A stretch of 64,000 nucleotides of DNA from Bacillus cabrialesii. Its GTDB lineage: Bacteria > Bacillota > Bacilli > Bacillales > Bacillaceae. Position numbers and translations under genes: made by a program. The stretch covers positions 2,587,001 through 2,651,000 of the forward strand of contig NZ_CP096889.1 of NCBI RefSeq assembly GCF_004124315.2. The letters run 5' to 3'. Positions 35,474-43,357 of the stretch are shown in pieces. Each line of letters opens with the position of its first letter. Within the stretch, counting starts at the first letter, position 1. A model generated the notes under the pieces. The model was not told the origin of the DNA. It was given only the letters and a program-made list of their open reading frames with translations, and did no database searches.

Positions 35474-36411
35474 GCCCAATCACCTAACCTATGATTTAAT
35501 TGCATTCGATCGCCTTTAATAATCACTATGTAATCACGACACATCTGGTGAATTCGTGAACCAAGAGCCTCGTCAATGTCCAAAATCTCATCGATTGTTA
35601 ACTCCGAAGAAATCAGCAAAGGCATATGATTCAAGTACCGATAATTTAAGACTGATTGGATTTGTTCAACCTGCCAATCGGTTGCCCTTGGTTGACCGTT
35701 TATTGGTTTGAATAAGTCATCAATGAATAGAACCTCGACCTTTCTCATGGCATCAAGTTTCGCTTCTAAGTTGTCAAAGTTAGCTTTCAAATCCCCCATG
35801 CCCTCTACGTAAGGGAAATACATGCAGTGTACTGATTTTTTCTTGATCAGATTATTCATAATCGCCGTGAGCAAATGAGTTTTACCGCTACCTGGCTGTC
35901 CAAGTAATGCGATACTGTTTTGCCTTTTTCCTTTGATCTTTTGAAAATCTTTATAGTATTCCACTGCACACTCATAAGCGTCCTTGATCATGTCAGGTTT
36001 ACCATCCGTGATGAAGTTACCAAAGAGAAGCTTTTCAAACTCTTCTGTAATGCCACTAGCTGCCATGAGTCTGGCTATTTTCTTTCGTCTCACACACTCG
36101 CACTGCTTTGAATAAGTATCTTTCCATTCACTAGCTTTGTCCGGCGTGCAAACCTTCCCCAAAAGAAAATCATCTTCAGGTACCATTTCGTCTGGAATCA
36201 TAAGGTCTAACTGTTCGTCTAAACGCCAAGAAGGGTCCTTATGGACCCGATAAACCACAATTCCACGATCCTTACAATAAGGACAATCAAATTCAGCCTT
36301 TTCTTCGGATGGGGCCTATTTTGTTTCCAAAAAGCGGGCTGACTTTTCCCGAAGTTCCTGCATGATCGTTTGAAATGCGTTGTCTATACTGACTGCTTTG
36401 TTTATAGCCAT
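35470..36411 (-). pseudogene. yqaM: DnaC/DnaI-like helicase loader YqaM interrupted by an amber codon
   Basis: AAA+ loader: Walker A GQPGSGKTHLL, Walker B VLFIDDLFKP. An N-terminal zinc-finger pattern is split over FDCPYCKDRG and KQCECVRRKK. The natural start is the ATG at 36411 with AAAGGAG upstream, inside yqaL in another frame. From there to 35470 are 313 codons, the length I recall for YqaM, but codon 32 is TAG (36316-36318). Downstream the frame is clean. A restart at the GTG at 36258 would drop the first cysteine pair. So it is inactive, read through, or the TAG is a sequence error. Confidence 0.85.
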
Positions 36412-37003
36412 ATTGTTTCTCCTTTCTCTTTTGAGTGAATGGATTTGATAAAATGGCTTGAACGTATGACAAACTAGCTGATTTCCCCTTTAATTGAAAC
36501 GCTGTCTTGATAGCCTCCATCACTTTTTCTTCACCATAATCGTCGATCATGTATCCAATTCGCTGTGCCTCCATCGGGCCGACTGACCGAGCAACTTTAT
36601 TTTCATATAGCTCAAAGGCATTTTTCATTTTGTCCTCGACCTCCTGATGTTCAATCTCAGCTGGTTCCAAAGCTTTTTTCTTCATGTAAGTTCCTAACTG
36701 TATGTAGTCTGCATAATGAAGTATGGTGACGATGAACCCTCTTTTTCGTGGAAGGCGGTCCAATTTGATATATCCCTGTTTCTCCATTCGTTCTAGTGAG
36801 TATTTAATCTGAGCAGCTGACCAGTTAAAGTCTTTGGCAAGTTCCACAACTTTGATAATGGTCTGCCCAAGTTCTAGCTCTTGATTTGGCCTATACTCAG
36901 CTCGTTTGAACAAGTGATCATAAATTTTTTCATCTCTAAACTCTTTGAATGGTAGTCGGGGTATGACCACATACCCCATTGCTTTTATGTCCAAGTCAAC
37001 CAC
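36293..37003 (-). CDS. yqaL: DnaD/DnaB-like replication initiation protein (YqaL)
   Basis: About 236 residues with an N-terminal winged-helix part (LAKDFNWSAAQIKYSLERME) and a C-terminal DnaD-like domain (MIDDYGEEKVMEAIKTAFQL, SYVQAILSNPF). It acts with the YqaM loader to bring the host helicase to phage DNA. The start is uncertain (GTG at 37003, or a later TTG/ATG). Its last 119 bases overlap the yqaM 5' end. Confidence 0.82.
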   Translation of the reverse strand: MVDLDIKAMGYVVIPRLPFKEFRDEKIYDHLFKRAEYRPNQELELGQTIIKVVELAKDFNWSAAQIKYSLERMEKQGYIKLDRLPRKRGFIVTILHYADYIQLGTYMKKKALEPAEIEHQEVEDKMKNAFELYENKVARSVGPMEAQRIGYMIDDYGEEKVMEAIKTAFQLKGKSASLSYVQAILSNPFTQKRKEKQYGYKQSSQYRQRISNDHAGTSGKVSPLFGNKIGPIRRKG

Positions 37004-37046
37004 CTACTTCCTTTCACAGAGTGCAGTTATGTCACAGGTGCCGGCC

Positions 37047-37901
37047 TCAATCGAACGGAAGTTCATCTTCTTTTATGTCTACAGGCTTACCGTCAAAAGG
37101 ATCAGCTTCTTGTTCGCTTGTTTTTTCCGGTTCGTCTTTGTTTGAAGGCTCGGAATCGATAATTTCTGAACTATCCGCTTCATTGGTAATGTCAATCCGT
37201 TCTCTTGTTTCATCTTCCTCAATAACGGCTTTTTGCATTTCAACAGAGAGAATCCCCCACTTGCTCAAAACTGCTTTTAATACAGTCTTAAGAGCCATCG
37301 CATCCCAATCATTTTTCCATCCAAAATCAGACTTACTGAATTTCTTTTTGTGCTTTTCTACTTGTGCCTTTGTCCAGTACACTGTTTTTCGGAAGCCATT
37401 TATCAACTCAAAATAAGCTGCATAACCACTTACCGCGTCTGATTCTCGTTTTTCAAAATCAATCTCGATCTCCTCAGTCAACGGATTCCACTTCTGCAAT
37501 TCTCCTTCATGAATCGGTATGCAATTGATGGACTTATATTGGCCTGTTCGCAAGGCAAGCTGTATATATCCTTTGTATCCAAGCTGGAATTGAGCCTTTC
37601 CTCCATAAGGAACAATCCAGGCATACCCTAAGTTTTTATCTATAGGTAAATCGAGTGTAGCTGCCACCATTGCAGATAAGATAACGCTCATAGGATCTGT
37701 TTTCTGTAACATCTGCTCGCTGTTATAAAGGCTCAGTATAGAAGCCGTAAACTGTGTAGCCCTCTTCCCTAACACTTCCTCAAATCGCTTAATAACGGAT
37801 GGTGAGGAAAGCAAGCCTTTCATGGTTGCTCCTTGTTGTTGCACAGGTGCGTTTTTTTGCTTCTTTTGGATGTTGTTTTTAATTGATTGATTAGTAGCCA
37901 T
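37047..37901 (-). CDS. yqaK: RecT-family single-strand annealing protein (YqaK)
   Basis: A 284-residue RecT/Redbeta-type protein: SVILSAMVAATLDLPIDKNL, GYAWIVPYGGKAQFQLGYKG and DWDAMALKTVLKAVLSKWG are the conserved blocks. It anneals single strands produced by the neighbouring YqaJ exonuclease. The C-terminal 50 residues are acidic and probably disordered, a known SSB-like feature. It starts 2 bases after yqaJ. Confidence 0.92.
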   Translation of the reverse strand: MATNQSIKNNIQKKQKNAPVQQQGATMKGLLSSPSVIKRFEEVLGKRATQFTASILSLYNSEQMLQKTDPMSVILSAMVAATLDLPIDKNLGYAWIVPYGGKAQFQLGYKGYIQLALRTGQYKSINCIPIHEGELQKWNPLTEEIEIDFEKRESDAVSGYAAYFELINGFRKTVYWTKAQVEKHKKKFSKSDFGWKNDWDAMALKTVLKAVLSKWGILSVEMQKAVIEEDETRERIDITNEADSSEIIDSEPSNKDEPEKTSEQEADPFDGKPVDIKEDELPFD

Positions 37902-37903
37902 AA

Positions 37904-38863
37904 TCAGCTAACCTCCTTGATTGCAAAACGTCTGAAATGAATTTCCTTTTTGACCTTCTCGTAAATATCCCGAAACTGCTCTTTAAGCTTTTTCGTGTCA
38001 ACTCGATTTGAGACAACAGGCTTCCAACAAGCTTGATAGTTTCCGATAAACCCGTACTCTGCATCCTTCATTTCATGTTTGATTTGGTTCTCTAATTCTT
38101 TTGCCTGGCTTTGTAGCTCTGAGATCTGCTCCTTAAGTTGCAAGTATTGTTGAATACGTCCTCGATTAGCCGCAGTTAAATCAATTGCTTTGTTATTTTC
38201 CGTTTCGGCATATCGTTTTTTGAGATATTCTTCCGCCGCACTCGAATCATCTAAAGCAGGTGCTTGTCCACCTAAGACCTTGTCATTCCAGAACTCAATC
38301 TCTGCTTCAAAGATCATGTCAATTAACTCGTCGTCTCGCTCAATCTCTTTCCAGACAAATTTATTCCCGCCGATCAGCACAGCAAAGTAAGCTTTCTGAT
38401 ATTCAGGTCCAAGCACACCCAGATAATGCTGGACCTGAACGATATAGCTCTCGGGGATTTCTTCGTCTTCCCATTCCTTTAAGTTGTAGGCGGATGTAGT
38501 TTTACACTCAAGGATCGCTTTTTCACCAACAATCATTCGATCAACATTAGCCAAAATGAAACCATGTTCCGGATGTCTGAGTATTGCTTTTTTACGTCTA
38601 ACCTTCTTGCCACTACGTATTTCAAATTCTTTTGCAACAATGTCTTCAAGCAATGTTCCAAAGTAAGCAGCTTCACTTTGCGATTCACTAACAGGGACCT
38701 GTCCTGTTTTGTCTAACCATAACTCAAAAGGTGTCTTCCACTTGTTTAACCCCAAGATAATGGATGCATCTGAGCCGCCAATTCCTTTTCTTCTTTCAAT
38801 AAGCCATTCATTGCGGCTCATTTCAGAAGTCTTAGCAAGAACCCCAGCCCTTTTCCTTGTCAT
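37904..38863 (-). CDS. yqaJ: YqaJ-family viral recombinase exonuclease
   Basis: A 319-residue lambda-exonuclease-like PD-(D/E)XK nuclease: RRKGIGGSDASIILG, GTLLEDIVAKEF and the catalytic KAILECKTTSAYN. It supplies single-stranded ends to RecT. The C-terminal third is coiled coil. The ATG at 38863 (MTRKRAG) has GGGGGT upstream; longer frames lack a site. Confidence 0.92.
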   Translation of the reverse strand: MTRKRAGVLAKTSEMSRNEWLIERRKGIGGSDASIILGLNKWKTPFELWLDKTGQVPVSESQSEAAYFGTLLEDIVAKEFEIRSGKKVRRKKAILRHPEHGFILANVDRMIVGEKAILECKTTSAYNLKEWEDEEIPESYIVQVQHYLGVLGPEYQKAYFAVLIGGNKFVWKEIERDDELIDMIFEAEIEFWNDKVLGGQAPALDDSSAAEEYLKKRYAETENNKAIDLTAANRGRIQQYLQLKEQISELQSQAKELENQIKHEMKDAEYGFIGNYQACWKPVVSNRVDTKKLKEQFRDIYEKVKKEIHFRRFAIKEVS

Positions 38864-38941
38864 AACACTAACCCCCATTGTTTTTATTGAGGCTATCTGA
38901 TAAAATATTTGCACATGAGTTTTTTTAGATAGCCTTTAAAG

Positions 38942-38970
38942 AAGTCCACTTTGCCGAGTGGGCTTTTTTA
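38942..38970 (+). terminator. Rightward terminator-like hairpin between yqaI and yqaJ
   Basis: AAGTCCACT-TTGCCG-AGTGGGCTT is followed on the plus strand by TTTTTA. The leftward strand lacks a good T-tract, so like the hairpin at 34771 it faces against the operon. Confidence 0.55.
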
Positions 38971-39162
38971 TTGCTCATTTTTAAATTCAAAACCAAGTTG
39001 CTCCCTTAGATATCTTTCCAAGTTCTCTCTGAGAATGATTTCGCCGCCATCAATTACATAATCATCAACTGGTGTTACTTCATCACCGTAAAAATCTATT
39101 TGCACATCCGTTTCAGTAAGCTTATCGTGCCAGTTGTTTATGAGCATTGGGTTTTCGACCAT
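38968..39162 (-). CDS. yqaI: YqaI-like phage protein
   Basis: A 64-residue protein (MVENPMLINNWHDKLTETDV, ending REQLGFEFKNEQ) in the yqaI position, with the same length as I recall for skin YqaI. The role is unknown. GAGAGGA precedes the ATG. Confidence 0.8.
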   Translation of the reverse strand: MVENPMLINNWHDKLTETDVQIDFYGDEVTPVDDYVIDGGEIILRENLERYLREQLGFEFKNEQ

Positions 39163-39295
39163 TCGTACTCTCCTCTCTGAATTTGTTTGCACGTCTATCC
39201 CATAACAGATGGAATTCACTATTGTTACGAATCATCGCACACCATTTACGAACTTCCAGAGCAGTTGCCGGTTTATGAACAAAATGAACCATCAT
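39122..39295 (-). CDS. Small phage protein between yqaH and yqaI
   Basis: A 57-residue basic protein (MMVHFVHKPATALEVRKWCA, then FHLLWDRRANKFREE). Its ATG overlaps the yqaH stop and its 3' end overlaps the yqaI start by 41 bases. The overlap pattern and protein-like composition favour a real gene; the family is not recognised. Confidence 0.5.
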   Translation of the reverse strand: MMVHFVHKPATALEVRKWCAMIRNNSEFHLLWDRRANKFREESTNGRKPNAHKQLAR

Positions 39296-39549
39296 CCTAT
39301 ACACCTACTCACTACAGTCAAGTTGATACCTTGCTGTTGCATTTTCAATGCCGTTTCATAAAGGCGTCCTTTGTTTGCCAGCCGGCTAATATCCTCAGTA
39401 AGACCCTTGATGCTTCCAGCGAGACTAATCGCTTCTTCATAATCACCATCACGTAATGCCTCTGACAGCATGATTGATAGCTCTTCTGCTGATTCAATTT
39501 TTCTTTTTGCGATAGGAACATCTGACTTCAAGAAATGATTTGTATTCAT
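39292..39549 (-). CDS. yqaH: YqaH-like protein (DnaA/Spo0A-interacting regulator)
   Basis: An 85-residue helical protein (KRKIESAEELSIMLSEALRD, AGSIKGLTEDISRLANKG) matching skin YqaH in length and position. YqaH of B. subtilis is known to bind DnaA and Spo0A and to disturb replication initiation when overproduced. Here it lies in the early operon. The function is inherited from that homologue. Confidence 0.8.
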   Translation of the reverse strand: MNTNHFLKSDVPIAKRKIESAEELSIMLSEALRDGDYEEAISLAGSIKGLTEDISRLANKGRLYETALKMQQQGINLTVVSRCIG

Positions 39550-40115
39550 ATTGAAACCGCCTTCCTTCCTTCTTGTTTTGCCATAGCAACTTGATCAACT
39601 AGAGCTTTCCGCGTCCACCTATCTGCAAGCTCCTGCATTTTTAACCCGTGAGTACGAACAAGTGAATAAATCAATGTTTTATTAGCCGCAATCAAATCAA
39701 AAATCTGTTTAATATCAGCCATCGGCAGCTCTTCTGTTTTGCCTGGTCGATTATCCGTAAGCCAACGGGCTAAGTGTTTGGTTGCTTGCAATGCTTCCTC
39801 CAATTGGTGAACCATATTAATCACCGCATTACTCGCACATTCATTAAGTGCCGGATCAATAGGAGCAGCCGCTGTTGGGTGAAGTTTGAATAAGTAATGT
39901 ACAAGATCAATATGTTCATAGGCATCGCACTTCTCAAACCATTTAATACATAACTCCGGAGTAAGCTTGGCAAGTCCATTTTCAACGTCTGAAACATACC
40001 TTTGATCCTTACCTCCGATTAACTTTCCGATTTGATATTGGGAAAAACCTGCAGCCTTACGGGCACTACGCATAATCTGCGGTAAATTCCGCATGTTGTA
40101 TGGGTTGTTCTCCAT
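39546..40115 (-). CDS. XRE-type DNA-binding early protein (YqaG region)
   Basis: A 189-residue protein with an N-terminal helix-turn-helix (FSQYQIGKLIGGKDQRYVSD, VENGLAKL) and a longer helical C-terminus. It is the first large gene of the leftward early operon. It probably regulates early genes or replication. The match to skin yqaG rests on position only. Confidence 0.65.
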   Translation of the reverse strand: MENNPYNMRNLPQIMRSARKAAGFSQYQIGKLIGGKDQRYVSDVENGLAKLTPELCIKWFEKCDAYEHIDLVHYLFKLHPTAAAPIDPALNECASNAVINMVHQLEEALQATKHLARWLTDNRPGKTEELPMADIKQIFDLIAANKTLIYSLVRTHGLKMQELADRWTRKALVDQVAMAKQEGRKAVSI

Positions 40116-40186
40116 ATGTTTGCCTCCTGATATATTGAGTTTTCAGTTTTAAAATTGAAGTTGAAAGACCATGCTGTTTATATGAC

Positions 40187-40327
40187 TTAGGCTGATTCTT
40201 TTTTATTTTGTTGTGCAAGCTTCTCTTGGTGTTCATTCATGCGCTGAACAAGTATGCCTCTGAGGTATTTGTAAGCTTTGGCCTCTGCCTGTTCAAACAG
40301 CGGTCCTTTTTTCAAGATGACTTTCAT
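40187..40327 (-). CDS. Small early phage protein, 46 residues
   Basis: MKVILKKGPLFEQAEAKAYK, then YLRGILVQRMNEHQEKL and a Gln/Lys tail, with GGAGG 9 bases before the ATG. It is basic and helical. It lies between yqaF and the XRE protein gene. Function unknown. Confidence 0.65.
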   Translation of the reverse strand: MKVILKKGPLFEQAEAKAYKYLRGILVQRMNEHQEKLAQQNKKESA

Positions 40328-40356
40328 AAGAAATGCCTCCTTGGTTACAACTTTTA

Positions 40357-40602
40357 TTAGGCTGGATTTTTAGTTTTTTGTTTCGTTTCGACAACTTCTT
40401 CTTCAAAAAAAATTGTCCAATCAAAGTTAAGCTCTTGTGCTATTTTTTTAGCTAATTGAACGGATGGATTTCTTTTCCCTAATTCAATGTTGGCGTAAGC
40501 TCCTCGAGAAATGTTAACTTTTTGGGCAACTGATTTTTGACTTTGATTACCTCGTTGAGAAATTAACCATTCCCTCATAATTTCCAACTCCTTTTGTGTC
40601 AT
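40357..40602 (-). CDS. yqaF: XRE-family regulator (YqaF, Cro-like)
   Basis: An 81-residue helix-turn-helix protein (RGNQSQKSVAQKVNISRGAY, then VQLAKKIAQEL). It is divergent from the repressor gene sknR across a shared operator region and is thus the Cro-like first gene of the lytic early operon. Confidence 0.87.
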   Translation of the reverse strand: MTQKELEIMREWLISQRGNQSQKSVAQKVNISRGAYANIELGKRNPSVQLAKKIAQELNFDWTIFFEEEVVETKQKTKNPA

Positions 40603-40726
40603 TTCGAATCATTCGATATTATAATATCGTCGATATGAAACATTGTCAATACATTTTTCGTCGATTCGAAACAAAACTTTATTTGTTTCATTTTGACACG
40701 TTATAATTATTGGAGAGGTGTGTCCA
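40603..40726. promoter_or_regulatory. Divergent promoter/operator region of the sknR-yqaF switch
   Basis: The leftward promoter has TTGACA (reverse complement of 40644-40649), a 17-base spacer and TATTAT (reverse complement of 40621-40626). A perfect palindrome ATATCG-T-CGATAT (40624-40636) overlaps its -10. Related sites lie at about 40602-40617 (TTCGAATCATTCGATA) and 40656-40672 (TTTCGTCGATTCGAAAC). The rightward repressor promoter has TATAAT at 40702-40707. SknR is expected to bind these sites and hold the early operon off. Confidence 0.75.
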
Positions 40727-41086
40727 ATGTTTAATAAAAAATTAATTGCTCTTAGAAAATCAAAAAAGTTAACACAAGAAGAAATGGCATCAAAAATAGG
40801 TGTTCATAGAGGAACATATGCTAACTACGAGAGAGGACACCGCCAACCAGATTATGAAACGCTGGTTAAAATAGCTGATTTTTTTGAAGTTACTACTGAC
40901 TATCTCCTTAGAGATACAGAAAGCGAAAACCATGATAGAACCTATAAAGAACAAGCAAAAAAAGTGTTGAACGATCCTGAAACATTCCTTGCAGCTAAAG
41001 ACGGTGAGGTAACAGATGAAATTTTACAGGCTGCTTTGGAGATTATTACGGAGCAATTAAAGGAAAGACGGAAATCAGATAAATAA
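40727..41086 (+). CDS. sknR: Prophage repressor SknR (YqaE)
   Basis: A 119-residue protein with an N-terminal XRE helix-turn-helix (KLTQEEMASKIGVHRGTYAN, residues ~13-32) and a helical dimerisation tail. It is the skin repressor, whose loss activates the divergent early genes. The ATG at 40727 has GGAGAGG 8 bases upstream. Confidence 0.88.
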   Translation: MFNKKLIALRKSKKLTQEEMASKIGVHRGTYANYERGHRQPDYETLVKIADFFEVTTDYLLRDTESENHDRTYKEQAKKVLNDPETFLAAKDGEVTDEILQAALEIITEQLKERRKSDK

Positions 41087-41212
41087 ACGCAGTTAGTTTA
41101 TTATTATTTATTTCTGTTTATTATGTTTAATTCTGTTTACTAATAAGATTTGGATTCTCATTTCTATCTCAATCATACCCTCATTTATAAAGTGACTTTT
41201 AAATCCCATACA

Positions 41213-41246
41213 AACCCTTACGTGGCAAGGGTTTTTGTTGTTTTTC
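41213..41246 (+). terminator. Terminator after sknR
   Basis: AAACCCTT-ACGTGGC-AAGGGTTT is followed by TTGTTGTTTTT on the plus strand. Part of this T-rich sequence is amplified in the decayed copy at 50384-50416. Confidence 0.75.
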
Positions 41247-41327
41247 TCATTTATATTTTCATTTATGTTTCTTTTACATTTTCATATATAAAAATGAAGT
41301 GGCCTGATTACATAAGGAGCGTTTATT

Positions 41328-41684
41328 GTGAAGAGAACCATTGAGTTTTTTTTAAGTTTGACAGGGAGCCTATTGGGTGTTGTAGCATCTATTTTTGCTT
41401 TAGTTATCGCCTATCTTGATTTATTTTTTCATTTAATTAGATACTTTGAAATGACAAGCGACCTTCTTGTTGAGGCATGGGTATCTTTGATCCTTTCATG
41501 TATTGGGTTTACAGCTTCAATTGTTGTCTTATTTAAGCCAAAGTTGAGCAGTGTTCTACTATTTGTCTCAGGGGGAGGACTTATATGTATTGATTGGTTC
41601 TATTTAATACCAGCTATACTTATGATCATCCCCGGGATCATGGTATTTGTAAGGAAAGAAAAATCTGCTCTTAAATCAGTTTGA
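41328..41684 (+). CDS. Small membrane protein (DUF4064-like)
   Basis: A 118-residue protein with four predicted membrane helices (FFLSLTGSLLGVVASIFALV, around 40-60, 65-85 and 90-108), resembling DUF4064 proteins. The start is the GTG at 41328 with AAGGAGC 7 bases upstream. It lies between sknR and yqaB. A truncated, frameshifted copy of its first third occurs at 50523-50640. Function unknown. Confidence 0.7.
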   Translation: MKRTIEFFLSLTGSLLGVVASIFALVIAYLDLFFHLIRYFEMTSDLLVEAWVSLILSCIGFTASIVVLFKPKLSSVLLFVSGGGLICIDWFYLIPAILMIIPGIMVFVRKEKSALKSV

Positions 41685-41694
41685 ATCTGAAAAC

Positions 41695-41724
41695 AAAAGA
41701 ACCGCGACTGGCGGTTCTTTTTTA
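41695..41724 (+). terminator. Terminator after the DUF4064-like gene
   Basis: AAAAGAACCGC-GACTG-GCGGTTCTTTT has an 11-bp stem ending in a T-tract. Confidence 0.88.
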
Positions 41725-41909
41725 TGTTGCAATTCATACTTTAAATAAACTTTTTGTAGATAACCCCTAGAAACAAACCATCATTTGCAAGTATCCATGC
41801 AACAGGATACCCCACCTAGACGCATTTTCCTATGAAAATAGTCTTGGTTTCCCTATAATATTTAACGGATCCAATTTTTAGATTGTCGTCTTTAAGGAGG
41901 TTTTTCATC

Positions 41910-42428
41910 TTGAGGTATACAAACAGTCATTTAGAGGATTGGATTGAAAACTTATACAAGAAGATTGATATTACAGAGCCTGAACAAATTAATTTTGAAA
42001 GGATTGCCGAGACTTTAGATATCAGGCTTTCATTTAAACCTGTTACAAGCTTCGCACTTAAACACAGCGGAATTTATAACATATGCTTGGACAGCCGAAA
42101 AAGCCGAGTTGATCAATGGTATGATTTTGCTCATGAATTTTGCCATATATATAGACATGAAGGCGATAAAAAAACAATGCCTGCAACTTGGACTGATTAT
42201 TTGGAGTGGCAGTCGAATTATTTTACATATCACTTTTGCATTCCAACTTTCATGTTGCGTAATATCAATCTTCCGTACATACAATCACATGCAATTGAAA
42301 ATGTAGCTTGGCTATTTAAGGTATCCCCTTCATTCGCTAAGAAACGTTTGAGCATTTATTACAGGAAGCTGACTCAACATTTATTTAATCAATCAGTGAC
42401 GGGAAATCTGTGCACCCCCCTTTTGTAA
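41910..42428 (+). CDS. yqaB: ImmA/IrrE-type metallopeptidase family protein (YqaB)
   Basis: A 172-residue protein with the zinc-protease motif HEFCH (in YDFAHEFCHIYRHEG). ImmA-type proteases cleave or relieve phage repressors. Here it lies at the attachment-site end of the element rather than beside sknR. The start is the TTG at 41910, with AAGGAGG about 9 bases upstream; its upstream DNA, including a TATAAT, is conserved in the decayed copy near 52168-52270. It ends 5 bases before the sigK crossover core. Confidence 0.85.
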   Translation: MRYTNSHLEDWIENLYKKIDITEPEQINFERIAETLDIRLSFKPVTSFALKHSGIYNICLDSRKSRVDQWYDFAHEFCHIYRHEGDKKTMPATWTDYLEWQSNYFTYHFCIPTFMLRNINLPYIQSHAIENVAWLFKVSPSFAKKRLSIYYRKLTQHLFNQSVTGNLCTPLL

Positions 42429-42826
42429 TTAATAATGAAATCCTCATGCATTTGCGCGCATTGAAAAAAACAAAAAAAGACGTCTCCCTTCATGATCCGA
42501 TCGGGCAGGATAAGGAAGGGAATGAAATAAGCCTGATCGATGTACTAAAATCAGAAAATGAAGACGTGATTGATACGATTCAGCTCAATATGGAGCTTGA
42601 AAAAGTGAAGCAATACATTGACATTTTAGATGACCGTGAAAAGGAAGTGATTGTCGGGCGGTTTGGGCTTGATTTGAAGAAGGAAAAAACACAGCGTGAG
42701 ATTGCCAAAGAACTCGGTATCTCGCGCAGCTATGTATCGCGGATTGAAAAGCGGGCGCTGATGAAGATGTTTCATGAGTTTTATCGGGCAGAGAAGGAAA
42801 AGCGGAAGAAGGCGAAAGGGAAATAA
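42410..42826 (+). CDS. spoIIIC: 3' half of sporulation sigma factor sigma-K (SpoIIIC)
   Basis: A 138-codon frame. After a few prophage-derived codons it reads NEILMHLRALKKTKKDVSLH through region 3 and region 4 (TQREIAKELGISRSYVSRIE) to KEKRKKAKGK, the C-terminal half of sigma-K. It has no function until the element is excised in the mother cell and it is joined to spoIVCB (left of the window). The intact frame up to the core suggests productive excision is still selected. Confidence 0.95.
   Translation: MHPPFVINNEILMHLRALKKTKKDVSLHDPIGQDKEGNEISLIDVLKSENEDVIDTIQLNMELEKVKQYIDILDDREKEVIVGRFGLDLKKEKTQREIAKELGISRSYVSRIEKRALMKMFHEFYRAEKEKRKKAKGK
42434..42438 (+). other. Skin attachment-site core (attR) in sigK
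   Basis: AATGA at the point where the skin DNA meets the sigK coding sequence (Asn-Glu-Ile-Leu-Met-His follows). The same 5-bp core is where SpoIVCA excises the skin element in B. subtilis. The other half-site is outside the window. Confidence 0.85.
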
Positions 42827-42832
42827 TGCAGA

Positions 42833-42872
42833 AGAGGCCGGATCTCATATTCCGGCTTTCTCTATTTTACTA
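42833..42872 (+). terminator. Terminator after spoIIIC
   Basis: GCCGGA-TCTCATAT-TCCGGC, flanked by AGAG/CTTT pairing, followed by TTTCTCTATTTT. Confidence 0.75.
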
Positions 42873-43017
42873 AAGTTCTTTAAAAGAAATAGAGAAAGAA
42901 TATATGAAAGAGTTATGAACATCATTTTGTTATCACTGATAAGCTCCCCAGAAAATCCTTCATCGGCATACTTCAGCACATAGTCCCTGCTTTCTTTTAC
43001 AGGCCTCGATCTGGCTG

Positions 43018-43173
43018 TCAATGCTGGATCCCTTGATCGCTTGTTCCTCGGTCGATACCCTTACATATATTGCTATCATCCTGGATCTCCTTCCTGTAAA
43101 GTTTTATTAAATAATGATAGCAATCGTTAATGCATTTGTCAGCTTGCGGTCCCTCGATGATTATCACCTTCAT
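43018..43173 (-). CDS. Small conserved protein (YrkS-like)
   Basis: A 51-residue protein (MKVIIIEGPQADKCINDCYH, then YLIKLYRKEIQDDSN). AAGGGGTG precedes the ATG. It lies next to spoIIIC, where yrkS lies in B. subtilis, though I am not certain of the sequence match. A diverged copy of its promoter/start region occurs at 62230-62340. Confidence 0.55.
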   Translation of the reverse strand: MKVIIIEGPQADKCINDCYHYLIKLYRKEIQDDSNICKGIDRGTSDQGIQH

Positions 43174-43357
43174 TAAATGCATCACCCCTTGGGTAATGCT
43201 ATGTAGGAGCTGTTTGTCCAAATGATGACCTTTTATGATTAAAATTGGGTTAATCTTAGTCGTCAAATAATGATATAATTTAACATAATTAACCACCCGG
43301 ATGAGAACATTTGTTTGAATACGGGATTGTCTTGATTTATTATAGGAGGTAGGATTT

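Noticed and set aside
36258..36258. GTG at 36258 as the natural yqaM start
   Set aside because: The zinc-finger cysteines and a perfect start with ribosome binding site lie in the same frame upstream, interrupted only by one TAG.
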